This document shows, piece by piece, positions 1 through 6,645 of a DNA stretch of 50,935 nt. The stretch is taken from contig UQDR01000018.1 of the NCBI GenBank assembly GCA_900539835.1, forward strand, positions 1 to 50,935. The letters are read 5' to 3'. Within the stretch, counting starts at the first letter, position 1, and every line of letters starts with the position of its first letter. Position numbers and translations under genes: made by a program. The notes below the pieces were generated by a model. It was not told the origin of the DNA and did no database searches. It worked only from the letters and a program-made list of their open reading frames with translations. This DNA comes from an uncultured Ruminococcus sp. GTDB taxonomy: Bacteria > Bacillota > Clostridia > Oscillospirales > Ruminococcaceae.

Positions 1-79
1 CGAACACAGTAGTTAAGCTCATCTTCGCCAACAATACTCGGCGGGCAACCGCCCGGTAAGATAGGTAGTCGCCGACATT
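1..79 (+). rRNA. rrf: 5S rRNA, 3' part
   Basis: The window opens inside a 5S rRNA gene: the conserved CGAACACAGTAGTTAAGCTC segment is followed by the variable arm and the closing GCCGACATT. The 5' part lies outside the window. Four tRNA genes follow, so this is the end of an rRNA operon. The exact 3' end is estimated. Confidence 0.9.
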
Positions 80-82
80 TTT

Positions 83-158
83 GCACCATTAGCTCAGATG
101 GTAGAGCAACTGACTCTTAATCAGTGGGTCCTGGGTTCGAGTCCCCGATGGTGCACCA
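83..158 (+). tRNA. tRNA-Lys (CTT)
   Basis: The cloverleaf closes with acceptor GCACCAT/ATGGTGC, discriminator A and an encoded CCA. The anticodon loop CTCTTAA gives CTT, reading the Lys codon AAG. It starts 4 bases after the 5S gene and is probably co-transcribed with the rRNA operon. Confidence 0.95.
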
Positions 159-162
159 AATT

Positions 163-237
163 GGCCCGTTGGTCAAGCGGTTAAGACTCCGGCCTCTCAC
201 GCCGGCATCACGAGTTCGATTCTCGTACGGGTCACCA
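163..237 (+). tRNA. tRNA-Glu (CTC)
   Basis: The acceptor stem GGCCCGT/ACGGGTC has one G-T pair and an encoded CCA. Anticodon stem CCGGC/GCCGG carries loop CTCTCAC, so the anticodon is CTC (Glu codon GAG). It lies 4 bases after tRNA-Lys in the same transcript. Confidence 0.93.
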
Positions 238-282
238 AAATGGTGCTTTGTGCCTTGACCAATGGGTATAAAGTTTTATGTC

Positions 283-315
283 TCAAGCATTTTATTTTAT
301 GCTTGATTCTTTTTC
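283..315 (+). terminator. Terminator of the rRNA/tRNA operon
   Basis: TCAAGCAT pairs with ATGCTTGA across an 8-base loop and a T-rich tract follows. It sits between tRNA-Glu and tRNA-Met, so the last two tRNAs may need readthrough or a separate promoter that I could not identify. Confidence 0.6.
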
Positions 316-321
316 TATTTT

Positions 322-398
322 GGGCCATTAGCTCAGTTGGTTAGAGCAACCGGCTCATAACCGGTTGGTCCGGGGTTCGAGTCCCTGATGGCCCACCA
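322..398 (+). tRNA. tRNA with CAT anticodon (Met, or Ile2)
   Basis: Acceptor GGGCCAT/ATGGCCC, anticodon loop CTCATAA and an encoded CCA. The fully paired first base pair and the absence of the initiator-type GGG/CCC anticodon stem exclude initiator tRNA. Elongator Met is the default reading; an Ile2 tRNA modified to lysidine also reads CAT and cannot be excluded by eye. Confidence 0.85.
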
Positions 399-407
399 AA
401 ATTTTAT

Positions 408-483
408 AGGGGTATAGCTCAGCTGGTAGAGCAGCGGTCTCCAAAACCGCGTGCCGAGGGTTCGATCCCTTCTGCCCCTGCCA
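408..483 (+). tRNA. tRNA-Trp (CCA)
   Basis: Acceptor AGGGGTA/TGCCCCT with discriminator G and an encoded CCA. Anticodon loop CTCCAAA gives CCA (Trp). It is the last gene of the tRNA cluster and borders the mobile-element remnant, so its 3' end is a candidate former attachment site, although no second copy of the tRNA end was seen. Confidence 0.94.
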
Positions 484-491
484 CACGAAAG

Positions 492-530
492 TCTCCGAAA
501 TCCTTTATTTATGTGGTTTCGGGGATTTTT
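492..530 (+). terminator. Terminator after tRNA-Trp
   Basis: The CCGAAA/TTTCGG stem, extended by CC/GG pairs on the loop side, is followed by GATTTTTCTTTT. It ends the tRNA transcript. Confidence 0.75.
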
Positions 531-608
531 CTTTTATGCTCAAATCCAATATCTAAAACTTACTATAGGCTATATTATAGCACTTAGGTTGACTTTTGGA
601 TACTTCAT

Positions 609-806
609 TTATGATATTGATGTTGCGAAGTTTACAACGCTCGTATTAGGTATAATGTATTTCTTGCCGACTTTCAGAGTTTTTATAATATCGTCCTGCA
701 ACATCTTGTAGGCTGTGTTTCTTCCAATGTGAAGCATTGACTGTAAATCGTCTATCGTTATGACATCGGGATAGTCTTTGAAAATATTATTGCTGTTATA
801 CTCTAT
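609..806 (-). CDS. Excisionase-like HTH protein, ATA at the start position
   Basis: A 65-codon frame encodes a winged-helix/HTH protein of the excisionase (HTH_17) type: an N-terminal DYPDVITIDDLQSMLHIG segment, then the recognition helix RNTAYKMLQ and the wing KVGKKYIIP. Such proteins direct excision of integrative elements and usually sit beside an integrase; none is present here. The frame has an in-frame TGA within the ribosome-binding site and no ATG, GTG or TTG before the conserved region. ATA at 806 lies 9 bases after AGAGG, where ATG would be expected. Either ATA is used, or the gene has lost its start by a one-base change and is dead. The product call is firm, activity is not. Confidence 0.7.
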   Translation of the reverse strand: MEYNSNNIFKDYPDVITIDDLQSMLHIGRNTAYKMLQDDIIKTLKVGKKYIIPNTSVVNFATSIS

Positions 807-1009
807 ATTAGTTCACCTCTTTCAAAAAAATTTTAAGGTATTGAAACGCCGACGGTTATGGGATTTTCTGTAGTTTTTTCGCTGTATTTTGATTTATATG
901 CCGTTGTCTTTCAACAGCTCATTATTAAAATTGAAAAATGTTGACAACTTAATTTTCAAATGAATTTTTAGCTGTAGCAAAAAAACACAGTATCTATCGG
1001 CTTTTTAGT

Positions 1010-2122
1010 TTATTCATCATAACTACTAAACGATGATTGCGATAAATTGTTCAAACAAGTAAAATGTTCTTTTGACTCTTTAGATAACATCTCTGCAAAC
1101 CGAACATCAAATATCAACCGCTTGTTATTCAATAATGCTTCTTCTTTGTCAACTTTTTCGAGATATTCAGCAATATAAATATTAAGCAGATTAACAACAT
1201 TTTCAAAATTATCCGTCATAAAATTCTTTTCAACTTTAATCATTAAGTCATCATTAAATACACCTGTTATAATCTTAAAAATATCGTCGCTCTCTACTCC
1301 GATGTAAAAAGGATTATCATACACCACTGTAAAGCAATACGGCTCAACAATACGAGATATTTTATCATTCTTTACACTATTCAAACTGCCTTTAACAAGT
1401 GCAATATTGTATTTCCTATGATTGTGAAAATCACTGTCCAAATGCTCTATAGACAAGCCGTTAATTTTCTTGTACGCCTTTAATGCTTTTATCTTTTCTA
1501 TGTAATTATCAACTGTTAAGTCAATGTCGTAATAGGCTAAATATGCTAAGTCCGCCGCAAAGAAACCGCCGTCGTTTTTTGTTCTACAGTACAATCTATT
1601 ACCTGTACCCCATTGTAGAGCAACACACTTGTTTAATATCTCAGTTATAATAGGCATAGGGCTGAAAAAATCCTTGAATGTGTCTTTATTTGAAATAGCC
1701 AAAATACAGTCATCTGTTTCATCAGTAAGTACAGAAGTACCACCTAAATACAAATTTTCTGCTCTGCAATTTTCAATATAATTATCTTTCCGCACTCGGT
1801 GACAAACATTATTTTCAAACACGATATTATCTGTATCTAAATCGTGATAAAGACAATACATAAATGCGGCAAATGACATTATCTTTTTATTTCCCTTATA
1901 CATATTCAAATTGCCGTAGTACCTTCTACAAAGATTTACTCCGATGCTTATCGTATCCATAACCACTTTAAGCAAATATTTTCTGTGATTAAACACCGCA
2001 CAATAGCCCATTGATAACTGCTGAACTCCATAACACCGTTTGCGACAATGATAACCCTCAAAAAATCGCAATCCGTTTATACAAGCAATTTCTATATCAA
2101 ACTTTTTAATATTATCTTTAAT
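1010..2122 (-). CDS. HNH-motif protein of the element remnant, ATT at the start position
   Basis: The frame of about 370 codons has no clear family match. Near residues 105-127 it has an HNH-like pattern (CHRVRKDNYIEN followed by CRAENL), resembling the His/Asn cores of phage and homing HNH nucleases; the long C-terminal part is unrecognised. The best ribosome-binding site (GAAAGAGG) has an in-frame TAG in it and, 9 bases on, ATT at 2122 rather than ATG. The first standard start is TTG at 2071, without a Shine-Dalgarno and after apparently coding sequence. So the protein either starts at ATT, starts late at TTG, or is untranslated. A homing-nuclease role is inference from one motif. Confidence 0.5.
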   Translation of the reverse strand: MKDNIKKFDIEIACINGLRFFEGYHCRKRCYGVQQLSMGYCAVFNHRKYLLKVVMDTISIGVNLCRRYYGNLNMYKGNKKIMSFAAFMYCLYHDLDTDNIVFENNVCHRVRKDNYIENCRAENLYLGGTSVLTDETDDCILAISNKDTFKDFFSPMPIITEILNKCVALQWGTGNRLYCRTKNDGGFFAADLAYLAYYDIDLTVDNYIEKIKALKAYKKINGLSIEHLDSDFHNHRKYNIALVKGSLNSVKNDKISRIVEPYCFTVVYDNPFYIGVESDDIFKIITGVFNDDLMIKVEKNFMTDNFENVVNLLNIYIAEYLEKVDKEEALLNNKRLIFDVRFAEMLSKESKEHFTCLNNLSQSSFSSYDE

Positions 2123-2236
2123 TACTATCTACCTCTTTCTATATGTTCGTTCGCTCAAACAGCCTACTCAAAATCGCCTTAACATTTTTTCTTTTGGATA
2201 AAATTCATATGCTCATATAGTCTGTTCTTGCTCACT

Positions 2237-2371
2237 TTAAGCTATATATACAAGACTAAAGATTGTTTTTCTTTTAAGCCCCGTCTGTAATACATTGTCG
2301 CACAATGCTTTTTTAAAATTTTTACTACCACTAAGGTAGTAAACGTGTCGTAAAGTTCTTTTATTCTTCAT
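2237..2371 (-). CDS. 44-aa basic mini-protein, ATGA-coupled
   Basis: A short open frame starts with an ATG that overlaps the stop of the zinc-ribbon gene (ATGA), the classical arrangement for translational coupling. The product is rich in Lys and Arg (begins MKNKRTLRHVYY) and has no recognisable domain. An inverted repeat ACTACC/GGTAGT lies within it. It may be a real small gene of the element or a chance frame. Confidence 0.35.
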   Translation of the reverse strand: MKNKRTLRHVYYLSGSKNFKKALCDNVLQTGLKRKTIFSLVYIA

Positions 2372-2556
2372 TTTCTGTCTTCAAGTAGGTACTCATAAAG
2401 CACATCAGCACATTTGCCACATAGGACTATTCTCAAATCTTCGCCTTCGTATTTACTGCCGTAATTGCACATCAAATGTAATTCCGATAAAACCCAATCA
2501 AAATTTCCACATCTTTCACATTTTTCGTTAATAAAACCTTTGTTTCGTTCCATCAT
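2368..2556 (-). CDS. Small zinc-ribbon protein
   Basis: The 62-aa protein carries two CxxC knuckles (CERC near residue 13 and CGKC near residue 47) with another Cys between them, the pattern of a zinc ribbon. Small proteins of this kind are common in phages and conjugative elements, often with unknown function. The start has a good ribosome-binding site (GGAAAGGTGGTG) 5 bases before ATGATG. It is the first sizeable gene after a promoter and a leader terminator, so its expression may be attenuated. Confidence 0.65.
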   Translation of the reverse strand: MMERNKGFINEKCERCGNFDWVLSELHLMCNYGSKYEGEDLRIVLCGKCADVLYEYLLEDRK

Positions 2557-2628
2557 AGTATCACCACCTTTCCTTTCGCTGTATTATTGCTTGTATAAGT
2601 TGTATACCTCGTGAATGTTGATTTATAT

Positions 2629-2697
2629 TAAAAAATAAAAGCGGATATGCACATATAAGCATAGCAATAACTACGCTTATAACGATGCACACCCGCT
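2629..2697 (-). terminator. Leader terminator / attenuator before the zinc-ribbon gene
   Basis: On the minus strand AGCGG...TGCA...TATAAGC pairs with GCTTATA...TGCA...CCGCT around a 14-base loop, and TTTTATTTTTT follows directly. The hairpin lies between the promoter at 2770-2798 and the gene at 2556, and the stop codon of a short leader ORF falls in its 5' arm. This geometry fits translation-coupled transcription attenuation. Confidence 0.6.
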
Positions 2698-2736
2698 GAC
2701 AGCAAGGTTATGATATACTCTCGAAACACGGAGCAT
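2677..2736 (-). CDS. Putative 19-aa leader peptide
   Basis: An ATG-started frame of 19 codons ends with TAA inside the ascending arm of the terminator hairpin. It lies about 30 bases downstream of a TATAAT box. A ribosome moving through it would cover the 5' arm and change hairpin formation, as in leader peptides of inducible resistance genes. The weakness is the lack of a visible Shine-Dalgarno. Confidence 0.4.
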   Translation of the reverse strand: MLRVSRVYHNLAVSGCASL

Positions 2737-2769
2737 ATGGAAAATCAAATGCACTTATTTGTCACCAAT

Positions 2770-2798
2770 ATTATACCATAAAGGGTAACCCTGTAAAA
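2770..2798 (-). promoter_or_regulatory. SigA-type promoter for the leader and zinc-ribbon gene
   Basis: A perfect TATAAT (minus strand, 2775-2770) has a poor -35, TTTTAC, 17 bases upstream. The spacer contains the palindrome GGGTTACCC. A transcript would start near 2763 and have a leader of about 200 bases. The 370 bases between 2556 and 2928 hold this promoter, the leader ORF and the terminator; nothing else was seen there. Confidence 0.5.
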
Positions 2799-2927
2799 CC
2801 AACCTTAAATCTCGGTATTGTATATTTTGACGAATTGTCGCACAACCAATTACTGCTTGTTCGCAGTAAAAGTGGCGTAATCACGCTGAAAATTTCTATG
2901 AATTGTACAATTAAAATGTGTACTCAA

Positions 2928-3053
2928 TCAAAATAAGCGTTTGGCTCTATCGGACATCATACTGTATTGTTCCTGTGTAATCACCCGCTCTGTAACCTCC
3001 GCTCATAACGGAAACGGTAAATGTTCCATAAAATGTGTCTGTTGGATTGTCAC
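2928..3053 (-). pseudogene. Small ORF interrupted by in-frame TGA
   Basis: A GTG at 3053 opens a frame of 41 sense or stop codons whose two halves both look like protein: HFMEHLPFPL, then TGA at 3005-3003, then VTERVITQEQYSMMSDRAK. A GAGGTG motif lies directly before the GTG. The TGA overlaps an ATG (TTATGA) opening another short frame that ends in CGATAG, so an alternative reading exists. I regard it as a decayed small element gene. It has no recognised family. Confidence 0.4.
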
Positions 3054-3141
3054 CACCTCAAATAGAACCAAAGGAGGCTTTTGCTTTGAAAAATATATTC
3101 GTATAATAGATTGGTTATCTAATAATATTTTCTATTTTCTA

Positions 3142-3170
3142 TTGCAATAATTAAAAATCTATTGTATAAT
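3142..3170 (+). promoter_or_regulatory. Promoter of the GH130 gene
   Basis: TTGCAA and TATAAT are separated by exactly 17 bases, 44 bases upstream of the ATG. The gene appears monocistronic, with its own terminator. No catabolite-repression (cre) site was recognised by eye. Confidence 0.75.
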
Positions 3171-3213
3171 AATTCTTGTAAATCTGCATAAAAATTTATA
3201 CGGAGGTTTTAAA

Positions 3214-4386
3214 ATGAGTTTTGAAACAAACAAGAAAAAAGTAATTGATGATTATGAGGCGCTTATTGCGAAAAAGAATGCCGTTTCACCAAGCTATAAC
3301 GGTATTTATGACAGATATGTAAATCCTGTTCTTACCGCTGACCATGCGCCTGTAATTTGGAAATATGATATGAACCCTGAAACAAATCCATATTTTATGG
3401 AGCGTTTGGGTATTAACGCAGTGCTAAATTCAGGTGCAATTTATATGGACGGCAAGTATTATCTGGTTGCAAGAGTTGAGGGTAATGACCGTAAATCATT
3501 TTTTGCAGTTGCTGAAAGTGAAAGCCCTGTGGACGGTTTTCGTTTCTGGGATTTCCCTGTACAGCTTCCTGATACCGAGCCTGAAGAAACCAATGTATAT
3601 GATATGCGTTTAACGCAGCATGAGGACGGTTGGATTTATGGTGTATTCTGTTCTGAAAGTAAGGATAAAACAAGCAATGATCTTTCTGCGGCTACTGCAC
3701 AGGCTGGTATTGTGAGAACTAAGGATTTAAAAGCTTGGGAGCGTTTGCCTAACCTTATATCAAAATCGCCACAGCAGAGAAACGTTGTTCTTCACCCTGA
3801 ATTTGTTGACGGAAAATATGCTTTCTATACACGTCCTCAGGATGACTTTATTGACACAGGTTCAGGCGGCGGAGTTTGCTTTGGACTATGCGAGGATATT
3901 ACAAACCCTGTTATTTGCACTGACGAGGTAGTTATTTCTCCAAGACAGTATCATACTATCACTGAGGTGAAAAACGGCGCAGGAGCTGTTCCTATTAAAA
4001 CACCAAAGGGTTGGATTCATATTGCACATGGTGTTAGAAATACAGCGGCGGGGTTAAGATATGTTATTTATGTATTTGCGACAGATCTTAATGACCCAAG
4101 CAAGCTTATTGCTTCACCGTCAGGATTGTTCATTGCACCTCACGGAGCAGAGCGTGTGGGCGACGTTTCAAACGTATGCTTTACAAATGGTGCAATCGTT
4201 CGTGAAAACGGAGATGTATATATTTACTATGCATCATCTGACACAAGACTTCATGTTGCTTCAACAACAATAGACAAGCTTATGGATTATACATTTAATA
4301 CACCGTCAGATCCACTGCGTTCTGTTGACTGTGTAAAACAGAGATGTGAATTGATTTCTAAGAATTTAGAATATTTGAATAAGTAA
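3214..4386 (+). CDS. 4-O-beta-D-mannosyl-D-glucose phosphorylase (GH130)
   Basis: The 390-aa protein matches the GH130 subfamily that phosphorolyses mannosyl-beta-1,4-glucose to mannose-1-phosphate and glucose (RaMP1 of Ruminococcus albus). The five-bladed propeller repeats are visible, with the proton-donor Asp expected at about residue 130 in NVYDMRLT, and conserved stretches NSGAIYMDGKYYL and HPEFVDGKYAFYTRP. Length fits the family. There is no signal peptide, so it acts in the cytosol on imported mannan disaccharide. The start has GGAGG 7 bases upstream. No transporter or epimerase gene adjoins it. Subfamily assignment is from overall resemblance; a mannosyl-oligosaccharide phosphorylase is the alternative. 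Confidence 0.85.
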   Translation: MSFETNKKKVIDDYEALIAKKNAVSPSYNGIYDRYVNPVLTADHAPVIWKYDMNPETNPYFMERLGINAVLNSGAIYMDGKYYLVARVEGNDRKSFFAVAESESPVDGFRFWDFPVQLPDTEPEETNVYDMRLTQHEDGWIYGVFCSESKDKTSNDLSAATAQAGIVRTKDLKAWERLPNLISKSPQQRNVVLHPEFVDGKYAFYTRPQDDFIDTGSGGGVCFGLCEDITNPVICTDEVVISPRQYHTITEVKNGAGAVPIKTPKGWIHIAHGVRNTAAGLRYVIYVFATDLNDPSKLIASPSGLFIAPHGAERVGDVSNVCFTNGAIVRENGDVYIYYASSDTRLHVASTTIDKLMDYTFNTPSDPLRSVDCVKQRCELISKNLEYLNK

Positions 4387-4394
4387 GAAAAATC

Positions 4395-4429
4395 AAGCTG
4401 CTGTGATAGTTCATAGCAGCTTTTATTTT
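4395..4429 (+). terminator. Terminator of the GH130 gene
   Basis: AAGCTGCT pairs with AGCAGCTT, extended through GTGA/TCAT to a 4-base loop, followed by TTTATTTTA. Confidence 0.8.
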
Positions 4430-4470
4430 AGATATATAACGATTTCACTTGTTTTTATAACAAGCTGAGT

Positions 4471-4885
4471 TTATTTATTGATAAAATACAACCCGACCAT
4501 ACAAATCAATATTCCCATGGCTTTTGTTAAGGTGGTTGCTTCATGATAAAACAGACAGCCGATAATTATAAGACAAATTGCAAGAATTGAACTGTATACA
4601 AGCTGGCCTGTGCTAATGTTCCAGCCTGATTTATACATAAAAATAGAACCGGCTTCAAGACCCACAACTGCAACGCCAAGAACATAGCTACTCCAGTTGA
4701 GGTTTTGATATTCATGCAGAATATTTCCGCCTCTGTTGATCGCAAAATACATTAGTACCAAATGTTATCATGCCTAAAATATAAACTGTCAGCGATGCAA
4801 AGGGACTTATTTCCTTAAGGGTGGCTTTTGAACAAATATTATAGACGACATTTGAAAGTACAATAACTGCAATAGACCAATACAT
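4471..4885 (-). pseudogene. Frameshifted DMT (EamA-type) transporter
   Basis: Two frames together make one small drug/metabolite transporter of about 140 aa. The N-terminal part starts at the ATG at 4885 (MYWSIAVIVLSNVVYN) and continues to ILGMITF; the C-terminal part is in the next frame from about 4761 (VLMYFAINRGGNILHEY) to a normal end, GLYFINK. Together they give the hydrophobic helices of a single-domain EamA protein. The shift falls near 4750-4765 and needs only a one-base indel. Substrate is unknown. A sequencing error cannot be excluded. The 96-codon C-terminal frame alone would lack the first helices. Confidence 0.65.
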
Positions 4886-4910
4886 TATGAATTATTCCGT
4901 TCTTAAATAT

Positions 4911-4947
4911 AAGAAAAACCGGCAGTAAGAAAAGTCTTACTGCCGGT
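4911..4947 (-). terminator. Terminator of the ACT-hom-thrB-rsmG operon
   Basis: A perfect 13-bp stem, ACCGGCAGTAAGA with its complement, and a 4-base loop are followed on the minus strand by TTTTTCTT. Confidence 0.85.
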
Positions 4948-5006
4948 AGGTGCTCACCCGTTATTAATTATTACATAAAAATTTAAAAACGCAAGTTTTT
5001 GTTTAT

Positions 5007-5720
5007 TTACAGTCTTTTCTTTTTCATCTGCCCCTTATTTCGAGGATATTTTTCAGGGGTGGAAGAAACTTTTTTTATGACAATAAGAGTACGGCCGTCG
5101 CCGTTGGGGAGAGAATAATCTTTTACTTGCTCAATTTCTCCTCCCAGAATCCTTACAGCATTTTCTGCATCTTTTAATTCTTCGTTTCCGTTTGAACCTT
5201 TGAGGGAAATGAATTTTCCTCCGACTTTTACAAAAGGCAGACAATATTCGCAAAGCTCTGACAGATTAGCCACTGCTCTCGCACAGGCAATGTCATATTT
5301 TTCTCTGTAATCAGAGTTCCGCCCTAATTCTTCCGCACGTCCGTGAATACATTGTGCATTCAGATCAAGGTTGTCTGATATCTCCTGCAAAAACTTTATA
5401 CGCTTATTCAAGCTGTCAAGAAGTGTGATATTTAAATCATTGCGAAAGATTTTTAATGGACAGGACGGGAATCCTGCACCTGTACCCACATCAATTACTG
5501 ATGAATCTTTTTTGATTTCCGTTAAAGTGAATGGATAAACACTATCATAAAAATGCTTTAATGCAATTCCCTTAGGATCAGTGATTGCAGTAAGGTTTAT
5601 TTTTTCGTTCCATTTAACAAGGAGTTTACTGTAATCATACAGCTTATCATACTGTTCTTTGGTGACAGTCATGCCGCCTTGTGAAAACAGCTTTTCTAAA
5701 TCTATTTGGTTTATAAGCAT
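5007..5720 (-). CDS. rsmG: 16S rRNA (guanine-527 N7) methyltransferase RsmG
   Basis: RsmG methylates G527 of 16S rRNA using S-adenosylmethionine. The 237-aa product has the expected length, the SAM-binding motif VIDVGTGAGFPSCPLKI (the family usually has FPGxPL), the acidic second strand ITLLDSLNKRIKFL, and the basic tail ending PRNKGQMKKKRL. The N-terminal WNEKINLTAI segment is also typical. It lies 11 bases downstream of thrB and is the last gene of the homoserine operon, although in many bacteria it neighbours mnmG or parAB. Loss of this enzyme gives low-level streptomycin resistance in other bacteria. Confidence 0.93.
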   Translation of the reverse strand: MLINQIDLEKLFSQGGMTVTKEQYDKLYDYSKLLVKWNEKINLTAITDPKGIALKHFYDSVYPFTLTEIKKDSSVIDVGTGAGFPSCPLKIFRNDLNITLLDSLNKRIKFLQEISDNLDLNAQCIHGRAEELGRNSDYREKYDIACARAVANLSELCEYCLPFVKVGGKFISLKGSNGNEELKDAENAVRILGGEIEQVKDYSLPNGDGRTLIVIKKVSSTPEKYPRNKGQMKKKRL

Positions 5721-5731
5721 AAAATTCCTCG

Positions 5732-6625
5732 CTATGCGCCGATTATTTTTGTTCCCTCATTGTCGATTCTGAATTCATGAACCTGCCAGCCATTCAGTCC
5801 CGCATTGTCAAGGGAAAATTTCATTTTGCCTGCAAAGTAAGTGTTGTTTTCATCGACTATTGCCATTATTGTAGGACCTGCACCGCTTATATATGAACCG
5901 TAAGCGCCATGAGTATAAGCAATGTCAAATACATCCTTGCAGTGAGGTATAAGCTCCATTCGATATGGTTGGTGAAGTCTATCGTCAACGGCAGTTTTCA
6001 GGTTTTCAAATTTTCCTGTAAGTAGGGAAGCGGAGAACAATGCCGCTCTTGAAAGATTATAAACTGCGTCCTTATGTGCAATTTCCTTTGGAAGACAAGC
6101 TCTTGCCTGTTCGGTTTTAAGCTCAAAGTCAGGAATAATTGCAACGAATTTCAGCTTAGTGAAAACCTCCTGCTTGACCCAATGTACTTTTCTTCCGTCA
6201 AAAACAGCAGTAACAATTCCGCCTAAAAGAGCAGGGGCGGTGTTGTCGGGGTGGCCTTCGATCTGTGCAGAAAGGTCGACCAAATCGTCCTTTGTGAGAG
6301 GATCTCCGAGCATTTTATTTGCACCCACAAGTCCTGCAATAATGCAGGCTGAGGACGAGCCTAAGCCTCTTGCCATAGGTATGCTGTTGGTTTGCCTTAG
6401 CTTTAGTCCCTCCAGCTTTTTACCGCATACATTGAACAGGTCTTTGGCGGATATATATATTAAATTCTTTTCGTCTGTGGGAATATCCAAGCCGTCAGAT
6501 GATGCAATATCAATTTTATCGCTCTCTTCCATTTCCACATAGTTATAAAATGTGAGAGCCAGTCCTAAAGCGTCAAAACCTGCCCCAAGGTTAGCGCTTG
6601 TGGCAGGTATTTGTATCTTAAACAT
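5732..6625 (-). CDS. thrB: Homoserine kinase
   Basis: ThrB phosphorylates L-homoserine with ATP, the penultimate step of threonine synthesis. The 297-aa protein is a GHMP kinase: N-terminal PATSANLGAGFDALGLAL, the ATP-binding PMARGLGSSSACIIAGL at about residues 83-99, and the C-terminal GAYGSYISGAGPTIMAI. It follows hom by 20 bases. Threonine synthase (thrC) is not in this window, so the pathway is split between loci. Confidence 0.95.
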   Translation of the reverse strand: MFKIQIPATSANLGAGFDALGLALTFYNYVEMEESDKIDIASSDGLDIPTDEKNLIYISAKDLFNVCGKKLEGLKLRQTNSIPMARGLGSSSACIIAGLVGANKMLGDPLTKDDLVDLSAQIEGHPDNTAPALLGGIVTAVFDGRKVHWVKQEVFTKLKFVAIIPDFELKTEQARACLPKEIAHKDAVYNLSRAALFSASLLTGKFENLKTAVDDRLHQPYRMELIPHCKDVFDIAYTHGAYGSYISGAGPTIMAIVDENNTYFAGKMKFSLDNAGLNGWQVHEFRIDNEGTKIIGA

Positions 6626-6645
6626 AGAATTGTTCCTTTCGGAGA

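Noticed and set aside
451..711. 86-codon plus-strand frame after tRNA-Trp
   Set aside because: It starts inside tRNA-Trp, crosses the terminator and lies antisense to the excisionase-like gene.
3003..3005. Selenocysteine codon at the in-frame TGA
   Set aside because: No SECIS-like hairpin is obvious just after it and the frame is tiny and unrecognised; decay or an ATGA overlap is simpler.
2941..3150. 69-codon plus-strand frame before the GH130 gene
   Set aside because: No start signal and no protein-like features; it is opposite the decayed small ORF on the minus strand.
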